A stretch of DNA of 64,000 bases from Microlunatus parietis (GCF_013407955.1 NZ_JACCBU010000001.1:7068001-7132000); one strand, 5' to 3'; shown: positions 34,786 through 42,818, counted from the first letter of the stretch. Numbers and translations: made by a program. Notes: a model not told the origin generated them from the sequence alone.

Positions 34786-34790
34786 GGTTC

Positions 34791-35861
34791 ATGGCCGTCG
34801 TTGAGGAAACCACGTGGCGTTCGCTGTTGTCAGCCTTGGCCGAGCGGCGGGACCTGTCGACCGAGGAGACCGGCTGGGCCGTCCGGGAGACCGTCGCGGG
34901 GCGTGCGCCGGCCGTGGCGCTGGCCGGTTTTCTGGCTGCGCTGCGGGTCAAGGGCGAGACCGTCGAGGAACTGTTCGGCGTGGTCGAGGCACTCTTGGCT
35001 GCCGCGATCCCGGTCCGGGTGGATCGGCCGTGCCATGACATCGCCGGTACGGGAGGTGACGGCACCGGAGCCATGAACCTCTCGACCCTGGCCGCCATCG
35101 TCGCGGCCGGCGCGGGCTGCACCGTCGTCAAGCACGGCGGCCGCGCGGCGTCCTCGCAGACGGCAGGGTCCGCGGACCTGATCGAGGCGCTCGGCCTCCC
35201 GTTGGCGAACTCGGCCGAACCGTGCCGGGGCGCTGGCGCCGGACGGTTCCGCTATTTGTTCGCCCCGGAGGTCAATCCCGGCCTCCGGCATGCCGTCGAC
35301 GCCCGGCGCGGCTTGGGGATCCCGACGATCTTCAACCTGGCCGCGCCATTGATCAACCCGGCTCGCCCCGAGCATCCCGTGATCGGCGTCGCGGATGCCG
35401 GTCGGGTACGGATGCTGGCGGAAACCCTGCAGCGTCTCGGCCGCCGTGGGCTGGTCGTGCACGGACACGACGGCCTGGACAAGCTGACCACGACCGACGT
35501 GTCCGAGGTGTGGATCGTTCGGGAGGACTCGCTGCAGCAGCTGGTGTTCGACCCGACCGCGCTCGGACTTCCGCGCGCGGGACCGACCGACCTGCGCGGG
35601 GCGACCGCGGCCGAGAACGCGGAGCGTGCCCGGGCCGTGCTCAGCGGTCGCCGAGGGCCGTTGCGCGACGCGGTCGTCCTCAACGCCGCCGCGGTCATCG
35701 TCGCCGGCGACGTGACGAGGACGGATTTCGAGACTCGGCTCGAGGGAGGCATCAGGCAGGCAGAGGAGGCGATCGACAGGGGCAGCGCTGCCGCGGTCCT
35801 GGACGACACGCGGGAAGATCGCGTGCGCCGGGACCGGCAGGCTGGTGAAGTGAGTCCATGA
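34791..35861 (+). CDS. trpD: Anthranilate phosphoribosyltransferase
   Basis: Joins anthranilate and PRPP in tryptophan synthesis; 356 residues. The PRPP loop GTGGDGTGAMNLST (86-99), FNLAAPLINPARP and HGHDGLDKLTTT are present. The anthranilate-site motif KHGNR reads KHGGR (114-118), losing an Asn that is conserved in the family, so substrate handling may differ. The gene stands away from other trp genes but carries a Trp-rich leader ORF and SD-masking hairpin upstream, supporting a role in Trp supply. GGAGGG precedes the ATG by 3-4 nt. Its stop overlaps the next start (ATGA). Confidence 0.85.
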   Translation: MAVVEETTWRSLLSALAERRDLSTEETGWAVRETVAGRAPAVALAGFLAALRVKGETVEELFGVVEALLAAAIPVRVDRPCHDIAGTGGDGTGAMNLSTLAAIVAAGAGCTVVKHGGRAASSQTAGSADLIEALGLPLANSAEPCRGAGAGRFRYLFAPEVNPGLRHAVDARRGLGIPTIFNLAAPLINPARPEHPVIGVADAGRVRMLAETLQRLGRRGLVVHGHDGLDKLTTTDVSEVWIVREDSLQQLVFDPTALGLPRAGPTDLRGATAAENAERARAVLSGRRGPLRDAVVLNAAAVIVAGDVTRTDFETRLEGGIRQAEEAIDRGSAAAVLDDTREDRVRRDRQAGEVSP

Positions 35862-36406
35862 TCATCTGCCTGATGGGGCCGGCCGGGTCGGGGAAGTCGA
35901 CCCTCGCCAAGGAGCTGGAGCGGGTCCGGCCGGAGCGGTTCGCGCGGGTGCCGGTCGACTACTTCTTCGTGCCTCGGCCGGCCACTGAGTCGATGGCGGA
36001 CTATCTGGCCCGGCCGTTCGGGTACGACTGGCCCGCCGTCGACCGCGCCCTGGCCGCCACCGGCCCGGAACGGAGCACGCCGGACTGCGACTTCACGGCG
36101 ATGCGCCGGCGAGCCCCGTACGGTGGACTGCCGATCGGCCCCGGCCCGGTGGCGGTCCTGGACGGCATGCGGCCGCATCCGCGCTGTGACCGGCTGGTGC
36201 TGCTGGAGCTCGAGCCGGCGGAACAGTGCCGTCGGCTGGTCGACCGGGATCGCCGCTGGGGTACGGAGGTCGCGGACCGGCAAGATCATCTCGCCGCGAC
36301 CTTCCGACATGGCCTGGCCGAACGACCTCGCGACCCCGACCTCCGGCTCTCGGCGGCACAGCCGGTCGACGCGATGATCACCACGCTGCTCGCCCTGCTG
36401 GCCTGA
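35858..36406 (+). CDS. Small P-loop kinase-like protein
   Basis: 182 residues. MIICLMGPAGSGKSTLAKEL holds a Walker A (GPAGSGKST), RVPVDYFFVPR a conserved acidic residue as in uridine/phosphoribulokinase-like enzymes, and LVLLELEPAEQCRRLVDRDRR an Arg-rich lid. The substrate is unknown. It is translationally coupled to trpD (ATGA overlap), hence under the same Trp-dependent leader if that operates. A small-molecule kinase attached to trpD is not a usual arrangement that I know. Confidence 0.72.
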   Translation: MIICLMGPAGSGKSTLAKELERVRPERFARVPVDYFFVPRPATESMADYLARPFGYDWPAVDRALAATGPERSTPDCDFTAMRRRAPYGGLPIGPGPVAVLDGMRPHPRCDRLVLLELEPAEQCRRLVDRDRRWGTEVADRQDHLAATFRHGLAERPRDPDLRLSAAQPVDAMITTLLALLA

Positions 36407-36449
36407 TCGCCGGGATTCGGGTGGGCCGCAGGGTGGGAGGATCCGGAGC

Positions 36450-36980
36450 GTGACACTCCAGCGGCACGGCGCGGCGACGGTTCTCTACCGGGCGTCGTAC
36501 GCCCGCTGGCTGCGGGTGGTGGCCGGCGCCCTGGCCGTGGTGGCGGTCGTGGGGTTCGGTGCGCCGATCCGGGCCTGGCTGGTCAGCGACCGCGGGCCGG
36601 ACTGGGTTCCGATCTTCTCGGCGGTGATGCTGGTGATCTTGCTCGTGATCATCTGGCGGGGCAGCGGGCAATCGTTCGTCGTCTCGACCGGCGGCATCGT
36701 CCTGCGGGGCTGGATGCGCACCGTGCGGATCCCGTGGGCCGAGGTCGCCGCGATCGAGGTCGACGATCGCTCCCTGAGCCTGGGCCAGACCGTCGTCGTG
36801 ACCCGTACCGGACGCCGGATCGGGTCGCCGATCACCGGAGCCAGGTTCGCGTTCCGGCGCGGCGAGTCGGCGGCCGACCACGGACCCGACCTGCGGCAGC
36901 CCGCGATCCCGACCCGCGCCGCCCGCGCCGCCCAGGAACGCCATCGCCGCGGCGAATTCGGGCAAGTCCCGGCGGGGTGA
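36450..36980 (+). CDS. PH-domain-like membrane protein
   Basis: 176 residues. Two transmembrane segments (about 22-44 and 52-70) precede a beta-rich domain (SFVVSTGGIVLRGWMRTVRI, AAIEVDDRSLSLGQTVVVTR) of the bacterial PH type, with a basic C-terminal tail. Such small actinobacterial membrane PH proteins have no defined role. GTG start 43 bp after the kinase; possibly in the same operon. Confidence 0.7.
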   Translation: MTLQRHGAATVLYRASYARWLRVVAGALAVVAVVGFGAPIRAWLVSDRGPDWVPIFSAVMLVILLVIIWRGSGQSFVVSTGGIVLRGWMRTVRIPWAEVAAIEVDDRSLSLGQTVVVTRTGRRIGSPITGARFAFRRGESAADHGPDLRQPAIPTRAARAAQERHRRGEFGQVPAG

Positions 36981-37002
36981 TCGAGGCGATTACCGTTCTG
37001 CC

Positions 37003-38073
37003 ATGGATTCGGCCCGCCGGCGCGCCCGGTACGCGAAGCTCAGCACCGAACTCGCCCACCTCGACGACGCCGCGTTGCGGAGCCTGGTGGGCGGTCCAGC
37101 GACAGCGCCGGGTTGGGGTGACGTCCGGACCGTCGAAGTGGCAGGGGAGCAGGTCTTCGTCAAGATCATTCCGCTGACCGACCTGGAGCTGTCCCGCTCC
37201 TATTCGACCCGTAATCACTACCGGTTGCCGTCGTTCTACCAGTACGGAGTGTGGTCAGCCGGGTTCGGCGCCTGGCGTGAGATCGTCGGCCACCTGACGA
37301 CGACGAACTGGGTGCTCGGCGAGGCTTCGGCCGCATTCCCGCTCACGTACCACGTTCGGGTGCTGCGGCGGACAGGGCGGACCGCGGGCCTGCCGGACCT
37401 CGATCACTACGTCCGTTACTGGAATTCGAGCCGGAGCATCGAGCGCTACGTCACCGAGCGAGCCGGCGGCACCCACGAGGCGATGATCTTCCTGGAGCTG
37501 CTGCCGCACTCCCTGGCCGACTGGCTGGCGCGCCGCCCGGAGGACGCGCCGCGGCTGATCGGCCAGTTGATCGACACCGCCGGATTCCTGCGTGGGCAGG
37601 GAATCGCCCACTTCGACGCCCATCTGGGCAACTTGATGACGGACGGCGAGACCAGCTACGTCACCGACTTCGGCCTGCTGCTGGACGCGCGGTTCGACCT
37701 GACCGCGCGGGAACGGGAGTTCCTGGCCCGGCATCGGCTGTTCGACGTCGGCGAGATCCTGACCGCCTTTGGGGCGCAACTCGAGTTCTGGTTCCGATCA
37801 CTCCCGCCGGGCGACCAGGAGAAGGCCGGCGCCATGATCGACGCCGATGCGGACGCCGGGCCCACTCTTCGGCGGAACCTGGTCCGGCACGCGGAGCGCC
37901 TCGACGGGCTGGCCCACCCGGCGCTGGTCGAGGCGGTCGTCCGGTATCGCCCCGTGATCGAGTTCATGAACGACTTCTTCGAGGCGCTGCGGGCGAACCC
38001 TCGCAAAAACACGCGGTACGACGAGTCACAGCTCCAGGGCCTCCTGCGGGACACCGGAGTGCCGACCGACTGA
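37003..38073 (+). CDS. Protein-kinase-fold phosphotransferase
   Basis: 356 residues. VFVKIIPLTDLE gives the ATP-binding Lys. AHFDAHLGNLMTDGETSYVT contains HxDxHxxN of the catalytic loop, and DFGLLLDARFD is the DFG metal site. Such lone kinases in actinobacteria include small-molecule and lantibiotic-associated kinases; no transmembrane segment or PASTA domain marks it as a Ser/Thr receptor kinase. ATG 37003 follows a TACCGT box (36991-36996) at leaderless spacing, so it probably has its own promoter. Confidence 0.72.
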   Translation: MDSARRRARYAKLSTELAHLDDAALRSLVGGPATAPGWGDVRTVEVAGEQVFVKIIPLTDLELSRSYSTRNHYRLPSFYQYGVWSAGFGAWREIVGHLTTTNWVLGEASAAFPLTYHVRVLRRTGRTAGLPDLDHYVRYWNSSRSIERYVTERAGGTHEAMIFLELLPHSLADWLARRPEDAPRLIGQLIDTAGFLRGQGIAHFDAHLGNLMTDGETSYVTDFGLLLDARFDLTAREREFLARHRLFDVGEILTAFGAQLEFWFRSLPPGDQEKAGAMIDADADAGPTLRRNLVRHAERLDGLAHPALVEAVVRYRPVIEFMNDFFEALRANPRKNTRYDESQLQGLLRDTGVPTD

Positions 38074-38102
38074 TCGCCGAACCCCGAGCCCCGCGGCTCG
38101 CC

Positions 38103-38157
38103 GACCGGTCAGTTCTGCAGCGACACACCGCCAAAACCGCTGCTTTGGTGACTGGTC
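38103..38157 (-). repeat. 56-bp stop-linked element, copy D
   Basis: Read on the minus strand, the direction of the TetR gene: GACCAGTCACCAAAGCAG, GCGGTGTGTCGCTGC, then CTGACCGGTC. The gene's TGA (38156-38158) overlaps the first base of the element. Outer arms are inverted as in the other copies. It also lies 30 bp after the stop of the convergent kinase gene. Confidence 0.86.
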
Positions 38158-38722
38158 AGCGGGGTTGGGGGGCGGTGAGGAGGTCTACCAGGTAGTCGAG
38201 GCGGGGTGGGCGGCGTTCCTTGATCGCTTCGTTCTGGCTGAGCTGGTGGTGCCCGATATAGAAGCCGTACGCCAGCCAGGCCCGGTCGCGGGCCACGGCG
38301 GGGGTGAGGCCGAGGTCGCGGAAGACGGAGCGGAGCAGGTCGAGCCGGATCTCGGTGACCCGGGCGACGGCGCCGGCGACCACCGGATCGCCGGCCAGGG
38401 CGGCCAGGGCGAGTTCGATCGGATCGGTCTGGCCCTGATAGACGCGCCGGATGATCAGGCGGAGCCGTTCGACCGGGTCGGCGACGGCAAACGCGGTGCC
38501 GATCTGGTCGGTGGTGTTCTCCCGCTCCCAGCGGTCCAGCGTCGCGGTGATCAGGTCCTGCCGGTCGGAGAAGTGCCAGTAGAAGCTGCCTCGGGTGACG
38601 CCGAGCTGCTTGGCCAGCCGGTCCACCGCGATTCCGTTCGGGCCGCCGTCGGCCAGCGCCTGCAGCGCGGCTCCGGTCCAGTCGTCTCGGCTGAGCAGGG
38701 GTTTGCCGTCACGTTCCGCCAC
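38156..38722 (-). CDS. TetR/AcrR family transcriptional regulator
   Basis: 188 residues. DDWTGAALQALADGGPNGIA, VDRLAKQLGVTRGSFYWHFS form the N-terminal helix-turn-helix with the typical SFYWHF recognition helix; the C-terminal half is the variable ligand-binding part (LRLIIRRVYQGQTDPIELAL, GFYIGHHQLS). GTG 38722 is chosen because it starts at the HTH; longer frames run through the operator. Divergent from a small membrane protein with a nested palindrome between them, so it probably represses both in response to an unknown ligand. Confidence 0.88.
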   Translation of the reverse strand: MAERDGKPLLSRDDWTGAALQALADGGPNGIAVDRLAKQLGVTRGSFYWHFSDRQDLITATLDRWERENTTDQIGTAFAVADPVERLRLIIRRVYQGQTDPIELALAALAGDPVVAGAVARVTEIRLDLLRSVFRDLGLTPAVARDRAWLAYGFYIGHHQLSQNEAIKERRPPRLDYLVDLLTAPQPR

Positions 38723-38770
38723 CTTCCGTACACTAGCGTATGGTGTCCATACACAACTGTACGGAAGGTG
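38720..38770. promoter_or_regulatory. Nested palindromic operator between TetR and membrane-protein genes
   Basis: An outer perfect 13-bp inverted repeat, CACCTTCCGTACA (38720-38732) and TGTACGGAAGGTG (38758-38770), encloses an inner one, GTATGG (38738-38743) and CCATAC (38747-38752). This is the size and position expected of TetR operators, covering the TetR start and the -10 region of the divergent gene. Confidence 0.75.
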
Positions 38771-38777
38771 AGAACCC

Positions 38778-39161
38778 ATGCATCGTTGGATCCCCTGGGT
38801 GATGATCGGCTGCTCGATCGTGCACATCGGTCTCGGACTGCTCGACCCGCCCTGGCCCGGCGTGCTGGCCGACGGCGTGATCAACTCGGTGCAGAGCATC
38901 GATCGGGTGGCGTCGCTCTGGTTCATGGTGGCCGGCCTGGCGTTCCTCAGTCTCGGCCTGGTCACCCGGCGGATGGTCCGGCTGACCGGCCGGGTCCCGG
39001 CCGAGGCCGGCTGGGGCCTGATCGCGATCGGTCTGGTGATCGTCCTGCTCCGCCCGTTGGACGGCGGCTGGATCCCGCTCGTCGTCGGCGTGCTCACCCT
39101 GATCGCCGCGGCACGGACCGGGGAGTCGGCGAAGACGCGATCGGTGATCACGACACCGTGA
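38778..39161 (+). CDS. Small four-helix membrane protein (DUF6463-like)
   Basis: 127 residues with about four transmembrane segments (WVMIGCSIVHIGLGLL, SLWFMVAGLAFLSLGLV, GWGLIAIGLVIVLL, IPLVVGVLTLIAAA). The pattern of HxGLG in helix 1 and a Trp in helix 2 resembles DUF6463 proteins, which often sit beside TetR regulators. Function unknown; likely the TetR target. GGAAGGTGAG before the ATG is both ribosome-binding site and part of the operator. Confidence 0.7.
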   Translation: MHRWIPWVMIGCSIVHIGLGLLDPPWPGVLADGVINSVQSIDRVASLWFMVAGLAFLSLGLVTRRMVRLTGRVPAEAGWGLIAIGLVIVLLRPLDGGWIPLVVGVLTLIAAARTGESAKTRSVITTP

Positions 39162-39245
39162 TCGAACTCGGCGTCCGCCACGCCGAGCGTCTGACCGCGG
39201 GCGCGTTCCTACCGTTGACGGTCGCCGGGGTATAGCGTCTCGTCC

Positions 39246-39902
39246 ATGTTGATCTCCACCCGTTCGCTGGCGGAGTACCGGGCGATGTTCGACCTCGCCG
39301 ACGACGACCTCAAGGGCACGATCCTCGACTGCGCCGCCGGCGGGTCGAGCTTCGTCGCCGAGCTGGGAGAGGCGGCGCAGGCGGTCGCGACCGATCCCGC
39401 GTACGCGCAGACCCAGGGCGAACTCGCCGCGGTGCTGTCCGCGGACCGCGAGCAGTGCTTCCAGATGGCCGCCGACCACGGGGACGAGTTCGTCTGGGAC
39501 TGGTACGGCTCGCCGGAGCGGCGGGACCGGATGCGGATCGCTGCCACGGAACGGTTCCTGTCCGACCGGGCGGCCCGGCCGGACCGCTACCGCGCGGCGT
39601 CGCTGCCCGACCTCCCGTTCCCCGACGACAGCTTCGATCTGGTGCTCTGCTCACATCTGCTGTTCACCTGGGACGGACCGCTCGATCAGGACTGGCACGC
39701 CGCCGCGATCGCCGAGCTGATCCGGGTCAGCCGCGGCGAGGTGCGGCTCTACCCGCTGGTCCGGCGCGGCGCCGGCGACCCGGTGCCGTACCTCGATGAT
39801 CTTGCCGAGGCGGTACGCGCAGCGGGCCACACCTGGCAGCAGCGCGAGGTCGGCTTCCGGTTCCAGCGCCGGGCCGGCGTGATGGCCGTGATCACGAAGT
39901 GA
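39246..39902 (+). CDS. Class I SAM-dependent methyltransferase
   Basis: 218 residues. TILDCAAGGSSFVAELGE is motif I, VATDPAY the acidic ribose-binding site, and LPFPDDSFDLVLCSHLLFTW and IRVSRGEVRLYPLV are motifs IV and V of Methyltransf_11-type enzymes. Substrate unknown. The C-terminus ends in MAVITK, and the stop overlaps the next gene's GTG (GTGA). Confidence 0.78.
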   Translation: MLISTRSLAEYRAMFDLADDDLKGTILDCAAGGSSFVAELGEAAQAVATDPAYAQTQGELAAVLSADREQCFQMAADHGDEFVWDWYGSPERRDRMRIAATERFLSDRAARPDRYRAASLPDLPFPDDSFDLVLCSHLLFTWDGPLDQDWHAAAIAELIRVSRGEVRLYPLVRRGAGDPVPYLDDLAEAVRAAGHTWQQREVGFRFQRRAGVMAVITK

Positions 39903-40609
39903 GCGTGCTGATCGCCCGGATCGGACACGGCATCACCGCTGCCGTCGGGATCTTCGCCCTGGTCGCCCAGCTGGTGCTGGTGATCCAGGGCGCCTCGGTG
40001 TTGATCACCGACGACCCGCCGTCGCTGCCGGAACGGTTGCGCCGGTTCGTCCTCTATTTCACGATCCAGAGCAATCTGCTCGCCGCTGTTGCCGCGGTCT
40101 CGTTGGTGATCAAGCCCGACCGGGACGGCGCGTTCTGGCGGGTGCTCCGGCTGGCCGCCGTGATCGGGATGATCATCACCGGGCTGGTGCACTGGTTCTT
40201 CCTCCGGCCGCTGCTCGACCTGGAGGGCTGGTCGTACGCGACGGACAAACTGCTCCACGTCGTCGCGCCGATCCTCGTACTGGCCTGCTGGATCGCGTTC
40301 GGCCCGCGGCCGCGGATCGACCTGCGGACCGGCCTGCTGGCGCTGATCTGGCCGGTCGCCTGGGTGGTGCTGATCATGGTCCAGGGCGCGGTGAGCGGCT
40401 GGTATCCGTACCCGTTCCTCGATGTCGGCAGCCGGGGTGCCGGACCGGTCGCGATCGCCATCGCCGGCGTCGCGGTCGCCATGATCGTCACCGGACTGCT
40501 GACCGCTGTCGCGGAGCGGCGGCTGCCGGCGTGGCTCGGACCGGATCGCCCACGATCACCCCGAACGAGCCCGGCCGCAGGTAGCGGACCGCGAGGTTCG
40601 CGGCCGTGA
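39899..40609 (+). CDS. Pr6Pr family membrane protein
   Basis: 236 residues with six transmembrane segments (GITAAVGIFALVAQLVLVI, FVLYFTIQSNLLAAVAAVSL, VIGMIITGLVHWFFL, KLLHVVAPILVLACWIAF, GLLALIWPVAWVVLIMV, AIAGVAVAMIVTGLLTAV). FTIQSN, TDKLLHVVAP and GWYPYPFLD are the marks of the Pr6Pr family, of unknown function. Coupled to the methyltransferase by GTGA. The last 122 bp overlap the 3' end of the convergent NDH-2 gene; either tail may be shorter in reality, but both have open frames to these stops. Confidence 0.82.
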   Translation: MSVLIARIGHGITAAVGIFALVAQLVLVIQGASVLITDDPPSLPERLRRFVLYFTIQSNLLAAVAAVSLVIKPDRDGAFWRVLRLAAVIGMIITGLVHWFFLRPLLDLEGWSYATDKLLHVVAPILVLACWIAFGPRPRIDLRTGLLALIWPVAWVVLIMVQGAVSGWYPYPFLDVGSRGAGPVAIAIAGVAVAMIVTGLLTAVAERRLPAWLGPDRPRSPRTSPAAGSGPRGSRP

Positions 40610-42818
40610 CCAGCCGGTTCCGGCCGCCGAGCAGGTACACGATGTGGATCGCCAGCCAGGTCAGCCAGGCCAGCGGCCCGGTGATCTTGGGCCCGATCGG
40701 CAGCTCCACCACCGCCGACCCCTCGCCGATCGTCGCCATGATGCCCTTGTCGAAGTAGCGGAACGGGCGCAGCGGCTGATCGCGTTCCAGCCGGAGGATC
40801 TGCCGGGCTGCGTGCTTGCCGGTCTGCAGCGCCGGCTGGGCCAGCTGCGGCAGGGGATAGGACTGGATCACGGCCGCGTCGCCGGCGCCGAACACCTCCG
40901 GCCGCCCGGGCACCCGGAGGTTCCGGTCCAGCAGCACCCGCCCGGCCCGGTTCCGGTCCAGGCCCCAGGTCGGCTCGGCGGCGCCGCGCACCCCGGCCGT
41001 CCAGACCACCAGGGAGGCCTCCAGTTCGCCGCCGTCGGCGAGCCGCACGGCGTCCGGCCCGACCTCGACGATCGGCGTGTTCAGCCGGACGTCGACGCCG
41101 CGCCGGCGCAGCTGGACCAGCGTGTAGTCCTGCAGCCCGGGCGCGAACGGCCCGAGCAGCCGCGGTCCCGCCTCGAGCAGGATGATCTTGACCTGGTCGG
41201 CGTCCAGCTCGGGATAGCTGCGCGCCAGACCATGATCACGCAGCTCGGCCAGGTTGCCGGCCAGCTCGATCCCGGTCGCCCCGCCGCCGACGATGACCAC
41301 CGACCGGGCGATCCCGTCGCCGGCCCGGGCGGCGTCCTCCAGGATCCCGAACAGCCGGTCCCGGACGGTCAGTGCGTCCGGCCGGGTGTAGATCCCGATC
41401 GCGTGCTCGGCGACCCCCGGGATCCCGAAGTCGTTGGCCACCGCGCCACCGGCGACGACCAGGTAGTCGTAGCCGATCCGCTCGCCGCCGGCGGTCGTGA
41501 TCATGGTCGCGTCGTGATCGATCTCGGTGACCCGGTCGCAGACGAACCGGAGGCCGGGACGGCCGGCCAGCGCGTTGCGGATCGGGTAGGTGATGTCACC
41601 GGCGTTCAGCCCGCCGGTCGCCACCTGGTAGAGCAACGGCTGGAACGTCGCGTACGTGCGCTGGTCGATCAGGGTCACGTCGGTGCCGGACTTCGCCAGC
41701 TCCTTGACCGCGGCCAGACCGGCGAATCCACCACCGATCACCGCGACCCGGGTCGGCGGATCGTACGTGCCCGGGCGGCAGACCGCCCGGCTGCGCCGCA
41801 ACAGCGACACCGCGCCGACGCCGAGGGCGGTGCCGATCCCGCCGAACGCCAACCCGCCGAAGATCAGGATCAGCGGCAGGTCGAGGCCCGGCACGGCCGG
41901 CGGCGGCGGCAGGGGCATCAGGCCGGTCAACCCCAGCAGCCCGCCGATCAGCAGCGGGTAGCCGTACGCGATCAACGGAACCGCGGCCAGGCCCGCCGGG
42001 ACCAGTAGCAGCGGAGCCGGCAGCCAGCGCGGCAGCCGGGCGAGCAGCAGCACGGCCAGGATCATCCCGACCCCGGCCGCCAGCACGGTGACGTCGACGC
42101 CGAGGTCGGCCAGCGTCCGGGCCAGCGGTGACATCGCCGTCCCGTCCGCCGAACTCCGCCACTCGTCGCCGGTGACGCCGAGCAGTGTCTCGCCGAGTCC
42201 CCAGCCGAGCTTGACGACGGCCCACGGGAACACCGCGATCAGGGAGATCGCCGAGGCGACACAGACGGCCGCCGGAGCCATCGTCGGTGCCGGACGTTCG
42301 AGCTCGGGCCGGGCCGCCGACCGGTGGTGCCCACCGCAGTGCAGGCAACTGCCCCGGAACCGGCGCCATTCGATCATGGTCAGCCGGACGAAGCCGATCA
42401 GGGCGACCGCGGTCGCCGCCTGCCAGAGCAGGCCGAACGGCGCCGCGACCCGGCCGGTGATGATCAGACCGAGCACACTCAGCGGCAGCGGTGCGGCCTG
42501 CAGCAGCGCGGCCGTGGCGCCGAGGATCAGCCCGGTCAGGGCGAGCGGCCGGGGCCGGAGCCGGGACCGCAGCCCGAAACCGGAGAAGACGGCTCCGGCT
42601 CCGGCGGCCGAGGTGGCGATGATCACGGCGGCGAGGAGTTGGGTGGCGGCCGGCCCGAACCTGGGCGTGCCGTCGTCGGCGAGGAGTGGGAACGTGTAGG
42701 TCATGCCCACCAGCCAGGTCGAGGCCACCGCGATCGAGGCGATGGCCCAGACTCCGGTCACGATCAGGGCCAGCCGGGTACGGCTGCCGTCGCGCGATTC
42801 GGCATGCAATGCTGTCAT
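40488..42818 (-). CDS. NADH dehydrogenase type II fused to an N-terminal membrane domain
   Basis: 776 residues. Residues 1-335 contain about eight transmembrane helices (VTGVWAIASIAVASTWLVGM, LALTGLILGATAALLQAAPL, VLAAGVGMILAVLLLARL) plus a CLHCGGHH Cys-His motif at about 155. Residues 350-760 are an NDH-2: FAD site VIGGGFAGLAAVKEL, NADH site VIVGGGATGIELAG, the quinone-side FGAGDAA and a C-terminal amphipathic helix (LAWLTWLAIHIVYLLGGRNR). It oxidises NADH and reduces quinone without proton pumping. The fusion is unusual for NDH-2, normally 400-470 residues and monotopic. Convergent overlap with the Pr6Pr gene. Confidence 0.85.
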   Translation of the reverse strand: MTALHAESRDGSRTRLALIVTGVWAIASIAVASTWLVGMTYTFPLLADDGTPRFGPAATQLLAAVIIATSAAGAGAVFSGFGLRSRLRPRPLALTGLILGATAALLQAAPLPLSVLGLIITGRVAAPFGLLWQAATAVALIGFVRLTMIEWRRFRGSCLHCGGHHRSAARPELERPAPTMAPAAVCVASAISLIAVFPWAVVKLGWGLGETLLGVTGDEWRSSADGTAMSPLARTLADLGVDVTVLAAGVGMILAVLLLARLPRWLPAPLLLVPAGLAAVPLIAYGYPLLIGGLLGLTGLMPLPPPPAVPGLDLPLILIFGGLAFGGIGTALGVGAVSLLRRSRAVCRPGTYDPPTRVAVIGGGFAGLAAVKELAKSGTDVTLIDQRTYATFQPLLYQVATGGLNAGDITYPIRNALAGRPGLRFVCDRVTEIDHDATMITTAGGERIGYDYLVVAGGAVANDFGIPGVAEHAIGIYTRPDALTVRDRLFGILEDAARAGDGIARSVVIVGGGATGIELAGNLAELRDHGLARSYPELDADQVKIILLEAGPRLLGPFAPGLQDYTLVQLRRRGVDVRLNTPIVEVGPDAVRLADGGELEASLVVWTAGVRGAAEPTWGLDRNRAGRVLLDRNLRVPGRPEVFGAGDAAVIQSYPLPQLAQPALQTGKHAARQILRLERDQPLRPFRYFDKGIMATIGEGSAVVELPIGPKITGPLAWLTWLAIHIVYLLGGRNRLVTAANLAVRYLRPGSFGVIVGDPVRATPAAAAPRQRSAVR

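Noticed and set aside
36991..37002. Protein kinase as a toxin-antitoxin HipA
   Set aside because: The HxDxHxxN and DFG arrangement fits the general kinase fold, and there is no HipB-like partner next to it.
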